NCBI GenBank assembly: GCA_022843385.1
Contig: JALHNT010000003.1
Coordinates: 1 to 64,000 of the forward strand
Origin: Anaerolineae bacterium
GTDB lineage: Bacteria > Chloroflexota > Anaerolineae > Aggregatilineales > Phototrophicaceae
Reading direction: 5' to 3'
Length of the DNA: 64,000 nt
Positions 25,026 to 32,015 of the stretch are shown here, piece after piece (the stretch's first letter is position 1; each line of letters opens with the position of its first letter). The position numbers and the translations under genes are program-made. Under the pieces are notes generated by a model, which was given only the letters and a program-made list of their open reading frames with translations, was not told the DNA's origin and did no database searches.

Positions 25026-25484
25026 ATGCACATCATTAAAGGCTGGATGGACCCGGATACCCGTTCTATCGTCTATGTTCGGTATCTGCCCGGCTGGACA
25101 TGGGAGGACCATCACCAATCAGTCAAAGCACTAGCTGACAGTGATACTCCTGTGTCGCCTCCCGTGCAGTCTCCACCCTTTACATATACCATCGTTGATT
25201 GGCGTGGCACACGCCTGCCTTTGAAGGGATCAATTTCTGCCCAATACCGCAAGCTGCCGGACAATGTACTGGTGGTCATCGTTCTGACTGATTCCTTCGC
25301 TCATAGTATGGTGCATATTGGGATTAAGATGCGTAACGATAACCAGTTTGTCACCTGCCGCAGCATTGAAGAAGCTGAGAAGATCATCAACCGTCATCGG
25401 GCTGAACGTAGTTTGCCTACCCTCGAGCTGGTCAACTGGGTCAATACCTTCGCCACTTCTATGGCTCTTTCACCAGACCCTTAG
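25026..25484 (+). CDS. Unrecognised protein inside the WD40 locus, about 152 aa
   Basis: I do not recognise this protein. From the ATG at 25026 (the track's GTG at 25014 is the alternative; GAGGGAG precedes both) it reads MHIIKGWMDPDTRSIVYVRY, has a Ser/Pro-rich turn (SDTPVSPPVQSPP), then an alpha/beta core with VVIVLTDSFAH and a C-terminal helix EEAEKIINRHRAE. No signal peptide or membrane segment. The pattern of a central hydrophobic strand plus following helices is compatible with a STAS-like or sensory fold but not diagnostic. It is more AT-rich than its neighbours and sits with its own -10-like element and terminator between two copies of a WD40 gene start, which suggests recent acquisition. 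Confidence 0.55.
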   Translation: MHIIKGWMDPDTRSIVYVRYLPGWTWEDHHQSVKALADSDTPVSPPVQSPPFTYTIVDWRGTRLPLKGSISAQYRKLPDNVLVVIVLTDSFAHSMVHIGIKMRNDNQFVTCRSIEEAEKIINRHRAERSLPTLELVNWVNTFATSMALSPDP

Positions 25485-25643
25485 TACGCTTTTTGAGTGT
25501 GGTTTCAAATGCTTCCCGCTTGCATCAGGTGTTAGGCAGTACTGGGCTCACATCACCCTACCCCTGACAATGACCAGCGCCGTCCTTGTTGAAAGCAAGG
25601 TTCTGTCTTTGCGTTCCAACTGGATGAGTGAATGGTAATGATC

Positions 25644-25675
25644 GCTCTCGCATCAGGCAAAGTGAGAGCATTTTT
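25644..25675 (+). terminator. Intrinsic terminator at the end of the inserted segment
   Basis: GCTCTC (25644-25649) pairs with GAGAGC (25664-25669), followed by A and five T residues. It lies 160 bases after the stop of the inserted gene and about 40 bases before the WD40 start. Confidence 0.6.
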
Positions 25676-25716
25676 GCTACACTGGCGCAGCCGGTCATTA
25701 TGAGGAAGCTGTCGAA

Positions 25717-26610
25717 TTGCTCAGCCAACATAACATTACTCATCTGCGCGAAGTCGCCCGCACCCAGCGCGGTTGGATCAAGGCGCTACTCTGGTCGCCC
25801 AATGGTCGCTCGGTGGCGATTGCCAGCGCCGACGGGATCACCTTTCACGATGCCCAAACGCTCAAACTGATTGCACCCCTCAAAGGTCATGATGCGCCGG
25901 TCAAAGCCATCGCTGTTGATCGAAGCGGTTCAATCCTCGCCTCGGCCAGCGCCGACACCACTGCCCGTCTCTGGCGTTTGCAGCAGGGTGGGGCGCAGAC
26001 CCTCCTGACCGGACATGCCGACTCGGTGGATGCAGTGGCGCTCTCGCCGGATGTTGCCCTGGTCGCTACTGGCAGCGCCGACAAAACGGTTCGGATTTGG
26101 GATGTCGCCAGCGGTCAGCAGCGGATGGTATTGACCGACCACACCGATGAGGTGACGAGTCTGGTATTTCTCTCCAACAGCCAGTTCGCCAGCGGCAGTT
26201 GGGATCGCACGGTGCGCATCTGGGACATCGAGTCCGGGGGCTGCCAGCACACGCTGCTGCATCAGGATTGGGTGCGGCATCTCACGCTCAGCCCGGATGG
26301 TCAAACCCTGGCCTCGTCCAGCCGTGATGCCACGGTGCGCCTGTGGGATGTGGAAACAGGGACAGAGAAGCTCCGCCTGACCGCCCACGCCAACGGAGCC
26401 GACTGTGCCGCCTTCAGCCCGGATGGTCAGCTGCTGGCGACTTCGGGCCGCAACAACGCCATCACGTTCTGGTCGCTGCCGACAGGTCAACCGCTGCATG
26501 TCATCCGCGACCACGACAAACCTGTCCTGACGCTGGCCTTCAGCCCGGATGGGACGCGCCTGGCGACGGGGAGCGGCGACAATACGGTGCGGATGTGGGG
26601 CGTGGACTGA
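25717..26610 (+). CDS. WD40-repeat beta-propeller protein
   Basis: A 297-residue cytosolic propeller of about seven WD40 repeats; repeat ends read TARLWRL, TVRIWDVA, TVRIWDIE, TVRLWDVE, ITFWSL and TVRMWGVD, with FSPDGxxLAT starts. These proteins are scaffolds; the partner is unknown, though PD40- and WD40-bearing kinases are common in these genomes. The start used is TTG with GAGGAAG about eight bases before it. Codons upstream of it remain open for 17 residues. The original start is probably the one now stranded at 24837, so the N-terminus seems to have been rebuilt after a rearrangement. Confidence 0.82.
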   Translation: MLSQHNITHLREVARTQRGWIKALLWSPNGRSVAIASADGITFHDAQTLKLIAPLKGHDAPVKAIAVDRSGSILASASADTTARLWRLQQGGAQTLLTGHADSVDAVALSPDVALVATGSADKTVRIWDVASGQQRMVLTDHTDEVTSLVFLSNSQFASGSWDRTVRIWDIESGGCQHTLLHQDWVRHLTLSPDGQTLASSSRDATVRLWDVETGTEKLRLTAHANGADCAAFSPDGQLLATSGRNNAITFWSLPTGQPLHVIRDHDKPVLTLAFSPDGTRLATGSGDNTVRMWGVD

Positions 26611-26682
26611 AGGGAATTAACCCCCGATGCGTAAAATCAGCGATTGCGAGATGGCTCCGTCATAGAGACGACAAACCTTAAC

Positions 26683-26711
26683 TTGAAAAAGAACTAAAGT
26701 TCTATTATAAT
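26683..26711 (+). promoter_or_regulatory. Promoter with operator-like palindrome before the DinB-like gene
   Basis: -35 TTGAAA (26683-26688), 17-base spacer and perfect -10 TATAAT (26706-26711). The spacer contains AGAACTAAAGTTCT (26690-26703), six-base arms around two A residues, a good size for a dimeric repressor such as a MarR, PadR or BlaI-type protein. No regulator gene adjoins it. Confidence 0.65.
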
Positions 26712-26737
26712 CGACTTGAATCAAAACGGGATGATCC

Positions 26738-27256
26738 ATGACCACCTATGCTCTGACTGTTTTGCGGGGACAATTCCAGTTTGCCCAGGAGTGGCTCACC
26801 AGTACGATGGAGGAGGTAACACCCGAAGTCGCTGCCTGGCTGCCACCCGGGCTGGCGACGCCCATCAGCGCCCAGTATGCTCACACGCTCACCAGCGCCG
26901 ATCTGCTGGTGCTGGTTGCCGCTGCGGGGAGCGAACCGCTGATGGCATCAAGCTATGCCGGTCGTACGGGTTTCTCCCTTGCCCCAGAAGGCGAATGGTA
27001 CGAATGGGGGCGCAGCCTTGAGATCGATCTGGAGGCGGCTCACGCCTATGGTCGCGCGGTCTTTCAGGCCATCGATGATTATCTGGCAACCCTGACCGAT
27101 GAGGCGTTGTTCGAAACGGTTGATGGTCGTGAGTACGGGCTGGACATCATTCCCCGCTGGGATGTCCTCAGCCTGGCGCTGCTCGATCTCCATGTCCATT
27201 CCGGCGAGATCGCTGCCCTCAAAGGCTTGCAGGGATTGCGTGGCTACCCGTTGTAG
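26738..27256 (+). CDS. DinB-like four-helix metalloprotein
   Basis: A 172-residue protein of the DinB/YfiT-like fold. Three His residues at the expected places can form the metal site: one in SAQYAHTLTSAD (helix 2) and two in LLDLHVHSGEIAALKGLQG (helix 4; the family motif is Hx3Hx-GQ). The family includes thiol-S-transferases and proteins of unknown role induced by DNA damage; the specific reaction is not predictable. It has its own near-consensus promoter with a palindromic operator, so it is regulated separately from the WD40 gene. Confidence 0.72.
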   Translation: MTTYALTVLRGQFQFAQEWLTSTMEEVTPEVAAWLPPGLATPISAQYAHTLTSADLLVLVAAAGSEPLMASSYAGRTGFSLAPEGEWYEWGRSLEIDLEAAHAYGRAVFQAIDDYLATLTDEALFETVDGREYGLDIIPRWDVLSLALLDLHVHSGEIAALKGLQGLRGYPL

Positions 27257-27283
27257 GGCTATGCCGGCTGTCACGTGAGACCG

Positions 27284-27332
27284 TAACAAACAGGCCATCA
27301 CGCTGGTCTTCAGCCCAGAAGGGACGCACCCT
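27284..27332 (+). pseudogene. Fragment of a WD40 repeat
   Basis: ACAAACAGGCCATCACGCTG and the following bases, which translate to ITLVFSPEGTHP, align with 26516-26564 in the last repeat of the intact WD40 gene at roughly three identities in four by eye. The fragment starts and ends in noncoding sequence and has no ORF of its own. It is debris of a second WD40 gene or of a duplicated 3' end, now separated by the DinB-like gene. Confidence 0.55.
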
Positions 27333-27345
27333 AAAGGGCTGTGAG

Positions 27346-29901
27346 TCAGGCTGTGGGCTTGTTTTCAACCGGCGCAGTCAGTCTGCCGGGGAACCAGGCC
27401 CATCGGCCCAGCAGCACGGTGATCGCCGGGACGAGCATGGTACGGACCACGAAGGTATCCAACAGTACACCCACTGCAACAGCGAATCCCAGTTCAATCA
27501 GCCCGATAATCGAGCCAGTCATCAGCGCCGCGAAGGTGCCAGCCAGAATGATGCCGGCTGAGGTGATGATCGCGCCGGTGGCTGCCACGGCATGATGGAC
27601 ACCATCCCGGTTGCCACGTATCGGAACTTCTTCCTTGATACGTCCGACGAGAAAGATGCTGTAATCCACCCCCAGCGCCACCAGGAAGATGAAGGTGAAG
27701 AAGGGCATATACCATGACAGTCGTTCGACACCCAGCGTCAGCCGGAACACCACATCAGTCAGCCCCAGCGTGAAGGCGAAAGTCAACGCGACCGTGAGGA
27801 TCAGATACAGCGGTGCCACAAGGCTGCGTAGCATCAGCAGCAACACCAGGAATATCCCCAGCAGCACAAATCCCAATGTGCGCCCAAAATCCCGACTGAT
27901 CGTATCGCGCACATCGGTCAGCACGGCTGTCTGTCCGGTGACGACGGCCTGTTTGCCATCGGTGGCAAAAGCTGCCAGATGCTGGCGAATGGCCGTCACC
28001 GTGTCCATGGCCGGGAAGCTCGCCGGATTCTCGCTCAGGAACAACGTGAGCTTGAAGGCCGTATCGTCCTGGGCGACATAGGTGCTGGTCAATTGATTAA
28101 TCGAATCTGTTCCACCTAATGCAGGCGCAGCAGCCAGCAGCGGTGCCAGTGCTGAAGGCATCAGATAGGCATCTGGCATCGCTTCAAAACGCTGCGAGAC
28201 ACCCTCCAACGCGGCGAACAGGTCATCCAGCCCGCCAATTAAGGCTAACGGGTTGCCCAGAAGATCCTGAGCTACGAGCAGGTTTGGGTCATCGGCCATC
28301 TCCGGGAAACGTTCCCCCAACAACACCACATAATCATTGAGCGCCGTAAACGCTGCCAGCAGGTTTGTCCCGCCCAATCCTGCTGCTCCGCCTTCCTGCC
28401 CATTCTGCACCTGATTGAGGATCAGGCGAAGCTGCCCATCGACTCGCAGCAAGTTGGTGAATGCACTTCCGGTACCCAGTGGCGCATTCAGGCTACGCAC
28501 ATCGGCCACGCCGGGAATGGCGCGAAGGTCATCTGCCAGTGCTACGATTTGACCGGCGAGCGCATCCGGCTTAACGCCTGTGACAACGATGTTCAATGGT
28601 GCCGTTGTCCCCGCGCCGAATGAGTCACGCACCAGATTATAGCCAACCACAGCCGGGCTATCGGCGGGTAGGTCTGCCAGAAGGTCAAAACTCACGGGCG
28701 ATCCCAGACCATAAATGGCAAGCGGTAGCAGGGCTACGGTAATCACCACCAGCACTCGCAGCGGACGGTTGCTGACCCAGCGCGAGATCCGTTCGTAGTA
28801 GCCGCCAGTGGGTCGATGCACCGCCTGTCCCGGCCAGAAGGCGTACTTGCCCAGCAGCGCCAGCAGCGCCGGAACCAGTGTCAGCCCTGCTACCAGCATG
28901 ATCGCCACGCCAATCGCCAGCACCGGCCCAGTCGTCTTGAACAATCCCATCTCGGCAAAGGCCATCGCCATAAATCCGACAAAAATGGTCCCGGCACTGC
29001 TGGCAATCGTTTCGCCCACTCGTTCGACCGTGCGCACTGTGGCGCGTTTCGCGTCCGGGTCGAGCGCCATTTCTTCGCGAAAACGGCTGATGAGGAAGAG
29101 ACAGTAATCGGTGCCAGCGCCGTACAGCACCACCACCAGCAGCACGACAGCATAGGCGCTCACGGTCATGCCGGCGCTGGCGATCAGGGCCACCACACCG
29201 CTGCTGACCAGATACACCAGGGTGACAGCCAGCAGCGGCAACAGCGGACTGATGGGGGAGCGATATATCACTAGCAGCAGCACAATCACCAGCACGATCG
29301 TCACACCGAAGGTGCTGTCGGCTGTCTGCCCGATGGACTCAGTGGTCGCCTGGGTAATGGCAAAGCCGCCGGTCAGACTGACGCTCACCCCTTCGGGCTG
29401 ATGCTCCTTGAGCCATGACTCTATCGCCAATGTGGTTTCGCGGGCGGGAGCAGTGGATACATAACCCACATTCACCAGCGCTACCTGATTCGCTTTATCA
29501 ATCAACAGATCAGCAATCAGCGGTGAATCCAGCGGACTATTGACTTGTTTGATGTTTCCAGGGCCGTCGTCATTCAGCAGCCATGCCTTGAACTCAGCCA
29601 TGAATCGACCTGAAGCCGTATCGACACGGGCTGCAAAATCCGTCTGGTCAGGGTTCAATATGGCCGGGGCTTTGACCACCACCAACACGGTTGTCGCGGA
29701 AAAGTCGTTGGGGAAAGTCGCCTGATACAGCACCCCAGCAGCGCGAAAAGGCGCATCCACCGGCAAGAAGGAACTGATATCAGATGTTGTCAACGAGGCA
29801 AGACGGGGTGGAAGCAGCGTCATGAGTACAGCCAGGAGAACCCACACAACAACCACTGCCACACGGTAACGCGCTGCGAGAAAGCCAATTCGTTGATACA
29901 T
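27346..29901 (-). CDS. MMPL-family RND exporter
   Basis: About 851 residues from the Met at 29901 (MYQRIGFLAARYR); the track adds 34 residues. Two MMPL halves, each an N-terminal helix, an extracytoplasmic loop domain of about 150-250 residues and five to six membrane segments. The first intramembrane cluster contains YGAGTDYCLFLISRFREE and the second LGVDYSIFLVGRIKEE: the G-x-x-x-D-Y motif supplies the proton-relay Asp and Tyr in both halves, as in MmpL3-like transporters. Substrates of this family are lipids, glycolipids or hydrophobic metabolites; none can be named here. It stands alone, with no TetR gene beside it, and a long noncoding region upstream. Confidence 0.9.
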   Translation of the reverse strand: MYQRIGFLAARYRVAVVVVWVLLAVLMTLLPPRLASLTTSDISSFLPVDAPFRAAGVLYQATFPNDFSATTVLVVVKAPAILNPDQTDFAARVDTASGRFMAEFKAWLLNDDGPGNIKQVNSPLDSPLIADLLIDKANQVALVNVGYVSTAPARETTLAIESWLKEHQPEGVSVSLTGGFAITQATTESIGQTADSTFGVTIVLVIVLLLVIYRSPISPLLPLLAVTLVYLVSSGVVALIASAGMTVSAYAVVLLVVVLYGAGTDYCLFLISRFREEMALDPDAKRATVRTVERVGETIASSAGTIFVGFMAMAFAEMGLFKTTGPVLAIGVAIMLVAGLTLVPALLALLGKYAFWPGQAVHRPTGGYYERISRWVSNRPLRVLVVITVALLPLAIYGLGSPVSFDLLADLPADSPAVVGYNLVRDSFGAGTTAPLNIVVTGVKPDALAGQIVALADDLRAIPGVADVRSLNAPLGTGSAFTNLLRVDGQLRLILNQVQNGQEGGAAGLGGTNLLAAFTALNDYVVLLGERFPEMADDPNLLVAQDLLGNPLALIGGLDDLFAALEGVSQRFEAMPDAYLMPSALAPLLAAAPALGGTDSINQLTSTYVAQDDTAFKLTLFLSENPASFPAMDTVTAIRQHLAAFATDGKQAVVTGQTAVLTDVRDTISRDFGRTLGFVLLGIFLVLLLMLRSLVAPLYLILTVALTFAFTLGLTDVVFRLTLGVERLSWYMPFFTFIFLVALGVDYSIFLVGRIKEEVPIRGNRDGVHHAVAATGAIITSAGIILAGTFAALMTGSIIGLIELGFAVAVGVLLDTFVVRTMLVPAITVLLGRWAWFPGRLTAPVENKPTA

Positions 29902-30034
29902 GAAGGCTGATCCTAACGTGAGTTTACCCACGACCATGGTAACGCGCCGCGCAGACCGATGCCATTGCCGCAGCTTGCATGGACTCAATGAGTATTCCAT
30001 CAATTACTGCGACTCGTCGTTTTTCCGCCCATCA

Positions 30035-30566
30035 GGGGCTTGACAGAATTAGCCCTTTTGTTCTATCATGGGTGTTGTGGGAAACCCAATACATCCCCCG
30101 TGCAACTTAACAAGTGTATCCATCTCTCCAATCAGACCAGCGCCGGGCAACTCGTCCCGTAAACTGACCGCGCCGAAGCTGAGCGGTCCGCCACCACAGG
30201 GAAGTCGTCAGTGAAGAGGCTGAAAGCTAAAGGTCAATTGTCACAACAGTGGCTTCTGACATTGACGACTTTGACGACATTTGTGAGTTGAAAGGGCTGA
30301 GGCTCAGTTCAAAGTGAATGACTTGGCTTGCTCTGTGTGTTGGTTTTTTGCTGATGGCTGACCGCTGAAAGCCATTCTGCACAAACTGCAAAAAAGGAAG
30401 TGCAGAAATTGCCGCATTTGCAGATTCTTGTGCAGACTGACTCTGATTTCTCTCTGTGTCCTCTGCGGCTCTGTGGTCAGTTCTTCTTCGTCTTTTTAGC
30501 AGTCAATTGCTTTCGGCGGCGGATCGCTCCCGGCGTTCCGCCACCGCAAATCCGATCCGCCGGCGG
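30035..30566 (+). other. Noncoding element, copy A (conserved with 51389-51756)
   Basis: This 532-base stretch without a credible gene shares ordered blocks with the minus strand of 51389-51756: GGGGCTTGACAGANTTAGCC plus TTTTGTTCTAT (32 bases, one mismatch); CCCCGTGCAACTTAACAA (identical); ACCAGCGCC...GGCA with GACCGCGCCGAA; a 60-base block with the stem TTCTGCAC/GTGCAGAA and TTGCCGCATTTGCAGA; and a terminal GC-rich block with GCTCCCG, GTTCCGCCACCGCAA and CGATCCGCCGGCGG that folds back on its start CGGCGGCGGATCG. Between blocks the copies differ in length. TTGACA with an 18-base spacer and TATCAT at the 5' end could be a promoter. It may be a structured RNA gene or a nonautonomous mobile element. 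Confidence 0.65.
30040..30069 (+). promoter_or_regulatory. Possible promoter at the 5' end of noncoding element A
   Basis: TTGACA (30040-30045), 18-base spacer, TATCAT (30064-30069). Copy B has TTGACA, 18 bases and TATACT in the same place. The same bases also form GGGCT...AGCCC followed by TTTTGTT, so a terminator is an alternative reading; conservation of both -35 and spacer in the two copies favours the promoter. Confidence 0.45.
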
Positions 30567-30568
30567 TG

Positions 30569-31111
30569 CTATTCCTGCACCTGCTCGATCTGGTTGAAGC
30601 TGCCGGTCACGGTCACCGATTTTCCATCAGCGCTGGTGGCTTTGAAGGAGAACTGACCAGTCAGCGGCTCGATAGATTGCAGGATGAGCGAACTCTCGCT
30701 CAGGCTGTTGAAGTCGATCAGATAGCCTTCGGGTGTCAACATGCTGAAGTCCACCCCGACCGCCCGGATGACCGGCTGGGTCGGGTCAAGCGCACTGTCG
30801 TAGGATTGTGGCGGGCAGCGCCCCGGCGTGATGCCCATCGGCAGCGCCAGATGCACCGTCGTGCCCACCAATCCTTCTGTGCCGCTCAGGTTGAGGAGAT
30901 AGCCATTATCTTCCGATCGGACGAAGCTGGCCTCGCCGCTAAAACTGCCGTTGCTTTCGCCAGTCACCGTCGCCTGGAATGTCCCAACGGCGACAGCGCT
31001 CACATCAACGGTCGCCCCATCCAACGGTGAACAGACCCTGCTGGTCGCCGGGCTTCCCCCACAGGCGGTCAGTACCATCAGCAGCAGGACCAGAATCGGA
31101 GTACGCATCAT
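30569..31111 (-). CDS. Lipoprotein of unknown function
   Basis: A 180-residue lipoprotein: signal RTPILVLLLMVLTAC with lipobox LTAC, then GGSPATS. The mature part is a beta-rich domain with three regions that look like strands of a jelly-roll (GTFQATVTGESNGSFSGEAS, GYLLNLSG, GSFNQIEQ). The pattern ATVTGESNGSFSGEASF resembles small ligand-binding or calcium-free beta-sandwich lipoproteins, but no family was recognised. Two Cys residues outside the lipobox (RVCSP, GRCPP) could pair. Gene ends at the boundary of noncoding element A. Confidence 0.7.
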   Translation of the reverse strand: MMRTPILVLLLMVLTACGGSPATSRVCSPLDGATVDVSAVAVGTFQATVTGESNGSFSGEASFVRSEDNGYLLNLSGTEGLVGTTVHLALPMGITPGRCPPQSYDSALDPTQPVIRAVGVDFSMLTPEGYLIDFNSLSESSLILQSIEPLTGQFSFKATSADGKSVTVTGSFNQIEQVQE

Positions 31112-31124
31112 GCTCTCTTTCGCT

Positions 31125-31985
31125 TCAGTTCATCAGCGCTTTGAAGCGGCGCAGCGCTTCGAGATGCTGATCGAGACGGGTATATCCAGCCCCCATCGTA
31201 CTCAGGCAGACATGACTGATGCCCATCGCAGCCAGTTGTCCGGCTTCATCGGCCCAACCGCTTTCCGGCGTCCGGCTGACGTGAATTCGGACATCCACAC
31301 CAAAGGTCGAAAGGTCGCGCCCGTACTCGTTCAGATAACCGCGCAGCACACTCAGTTGGTCGCGCAGCTTGTCCAGCGGCATCCAGTTGGGGATCCAGCC
31401 ATCGCCCAGGCGCGCGGTGCGTCGCAGCGCCACATCAGCATCGCCACCAAACCACACTGGGATCAGGTGCGGGGAGAGAGGATTGATGCCGGCATCCGGT
31501 ACCGTATCGAACTGCCCGTTGAACGTCACCAGCGGCTCGTTCCACAAGCGGCGCAGCAGGGGTACCTGTTCATCTAATCGCTTGCCGCGCGTGTGGAAAT
31601 CCTCGCCCAGCGCCTCGTATTCAACCGTATTCCAGCCGATCCCCACGCCCAGCCGCAGTCGTCCACCGGAAAGCAGGCTGACCTGTGCTGCCTGTTTAGC
31701 AACCAGCGCTGTCTGACGCTGCGGCAGGATCAGGATGCCCGTCACAAACTCCAGATGCTGGGTGAGCGCCGCCATCCAACTGAACGTCACCAGCGGCTCG
31801 TGGAACGTCTCACGAAAGGTATAGGGCCCGCGCCACCCGCCAGGGCGCTCAGGGTTTGCCCCCAGGACATGGTCATAGGTCAGCAGGTAGTCGTAACCCA
31901 GGCTCTCAATTTCGCTTACATAAGTTCGCAGATCAGCCGGATTTGCGCCGATCTCAGTTTGAGGGAATACTGCGCCTAACTTCAT
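31125..31985 (-). CDS. LLM-class F420-dependent oxidoreductase
   Basis: A 286-residue luciferase-like monooxygenase-fold protein. It begins KLGAVFPQTEIGANPADLRTY, the usual opening of F420-dependent family members, and contains SLGYDYLLTYDHVLGANP, FVTGILILPQRQTALVAKQAA and GRLRLGVGIGWNTVEYEALG, the region that binds the deazaflavin phosphate. Length and pattern match the group annotated as TIGR03619-like F420 oxidoreductases. Substrate unknown. Its presence implies that the host makes or imports F420, consistent with Chloroflexota. The lipoprotein gene starts 13 bases after its stop, suggesting one transcript. Confidence 0.85.
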   Translation of the reverse strand: MKLGAVFPQTEIGANPADLRTYVSEIESLGYDYLLTYDHVLGANPERPGGWRGPYTFRETFHEPLVTFSWMAALTQHLEFVTGILILPQRQTALVAKQAAQVSLLSGGRLRLGVGIGWNTVEYEALGEDFHTRGKRLDEQVPLLRRLWNEPLVTFNGQFDTVPDAGINPLSPHLIPVWFGGDADVALRRTARLGDGWIPNWMPLDKLRDQLSVLRGYLNEYGRDLSTFGVDVRIHVSRTPESGWADEAGQLAAMGISHVCLSTMGAGYTRLDQHLEALRRFKALMN

Positions 31986-32015
31986 GACATGATCGCTTTC
32001 GGGTGGATTGTGAGT

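Larger units (their letters stand above)
24867..25778 (+). repeat. 38-base direct repeat bracketing an 836-base segment
   Basis: CATCTGCGCGAAGTCGCC and the next 20 bases occur at 24867-24904 and again at 25741-25778 with a single C/T difference. Between them lie a -10-like TATAAT (24985 region), one AT-richer gene and an intrinsic terminator. The repeat encodes the same WD40 N-terminal peptide in both places. It is too long and too codon-phased for a simple target duplication, so homologous recombination between paralogues, or insertion with duplication, are both possible. Confidence 0.7.

Noticed and set aside
30035-30067. GGGCT...AGCCC followed by TTTTGTT as a terminator
   Set aside because: No gene on the plus strand ends before it in copy A, and in copy B it likewise follows no gene in that orientation; the promoter reading with fixed 18-base spacing explains both copies better, though not proven.
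30118-30480. Middle of noncoding element A as a second mobile insertion
   Set aside because: The extra 160 or so bases compared with copy B carry no terminal repeats or ORF that would mark an insertion.
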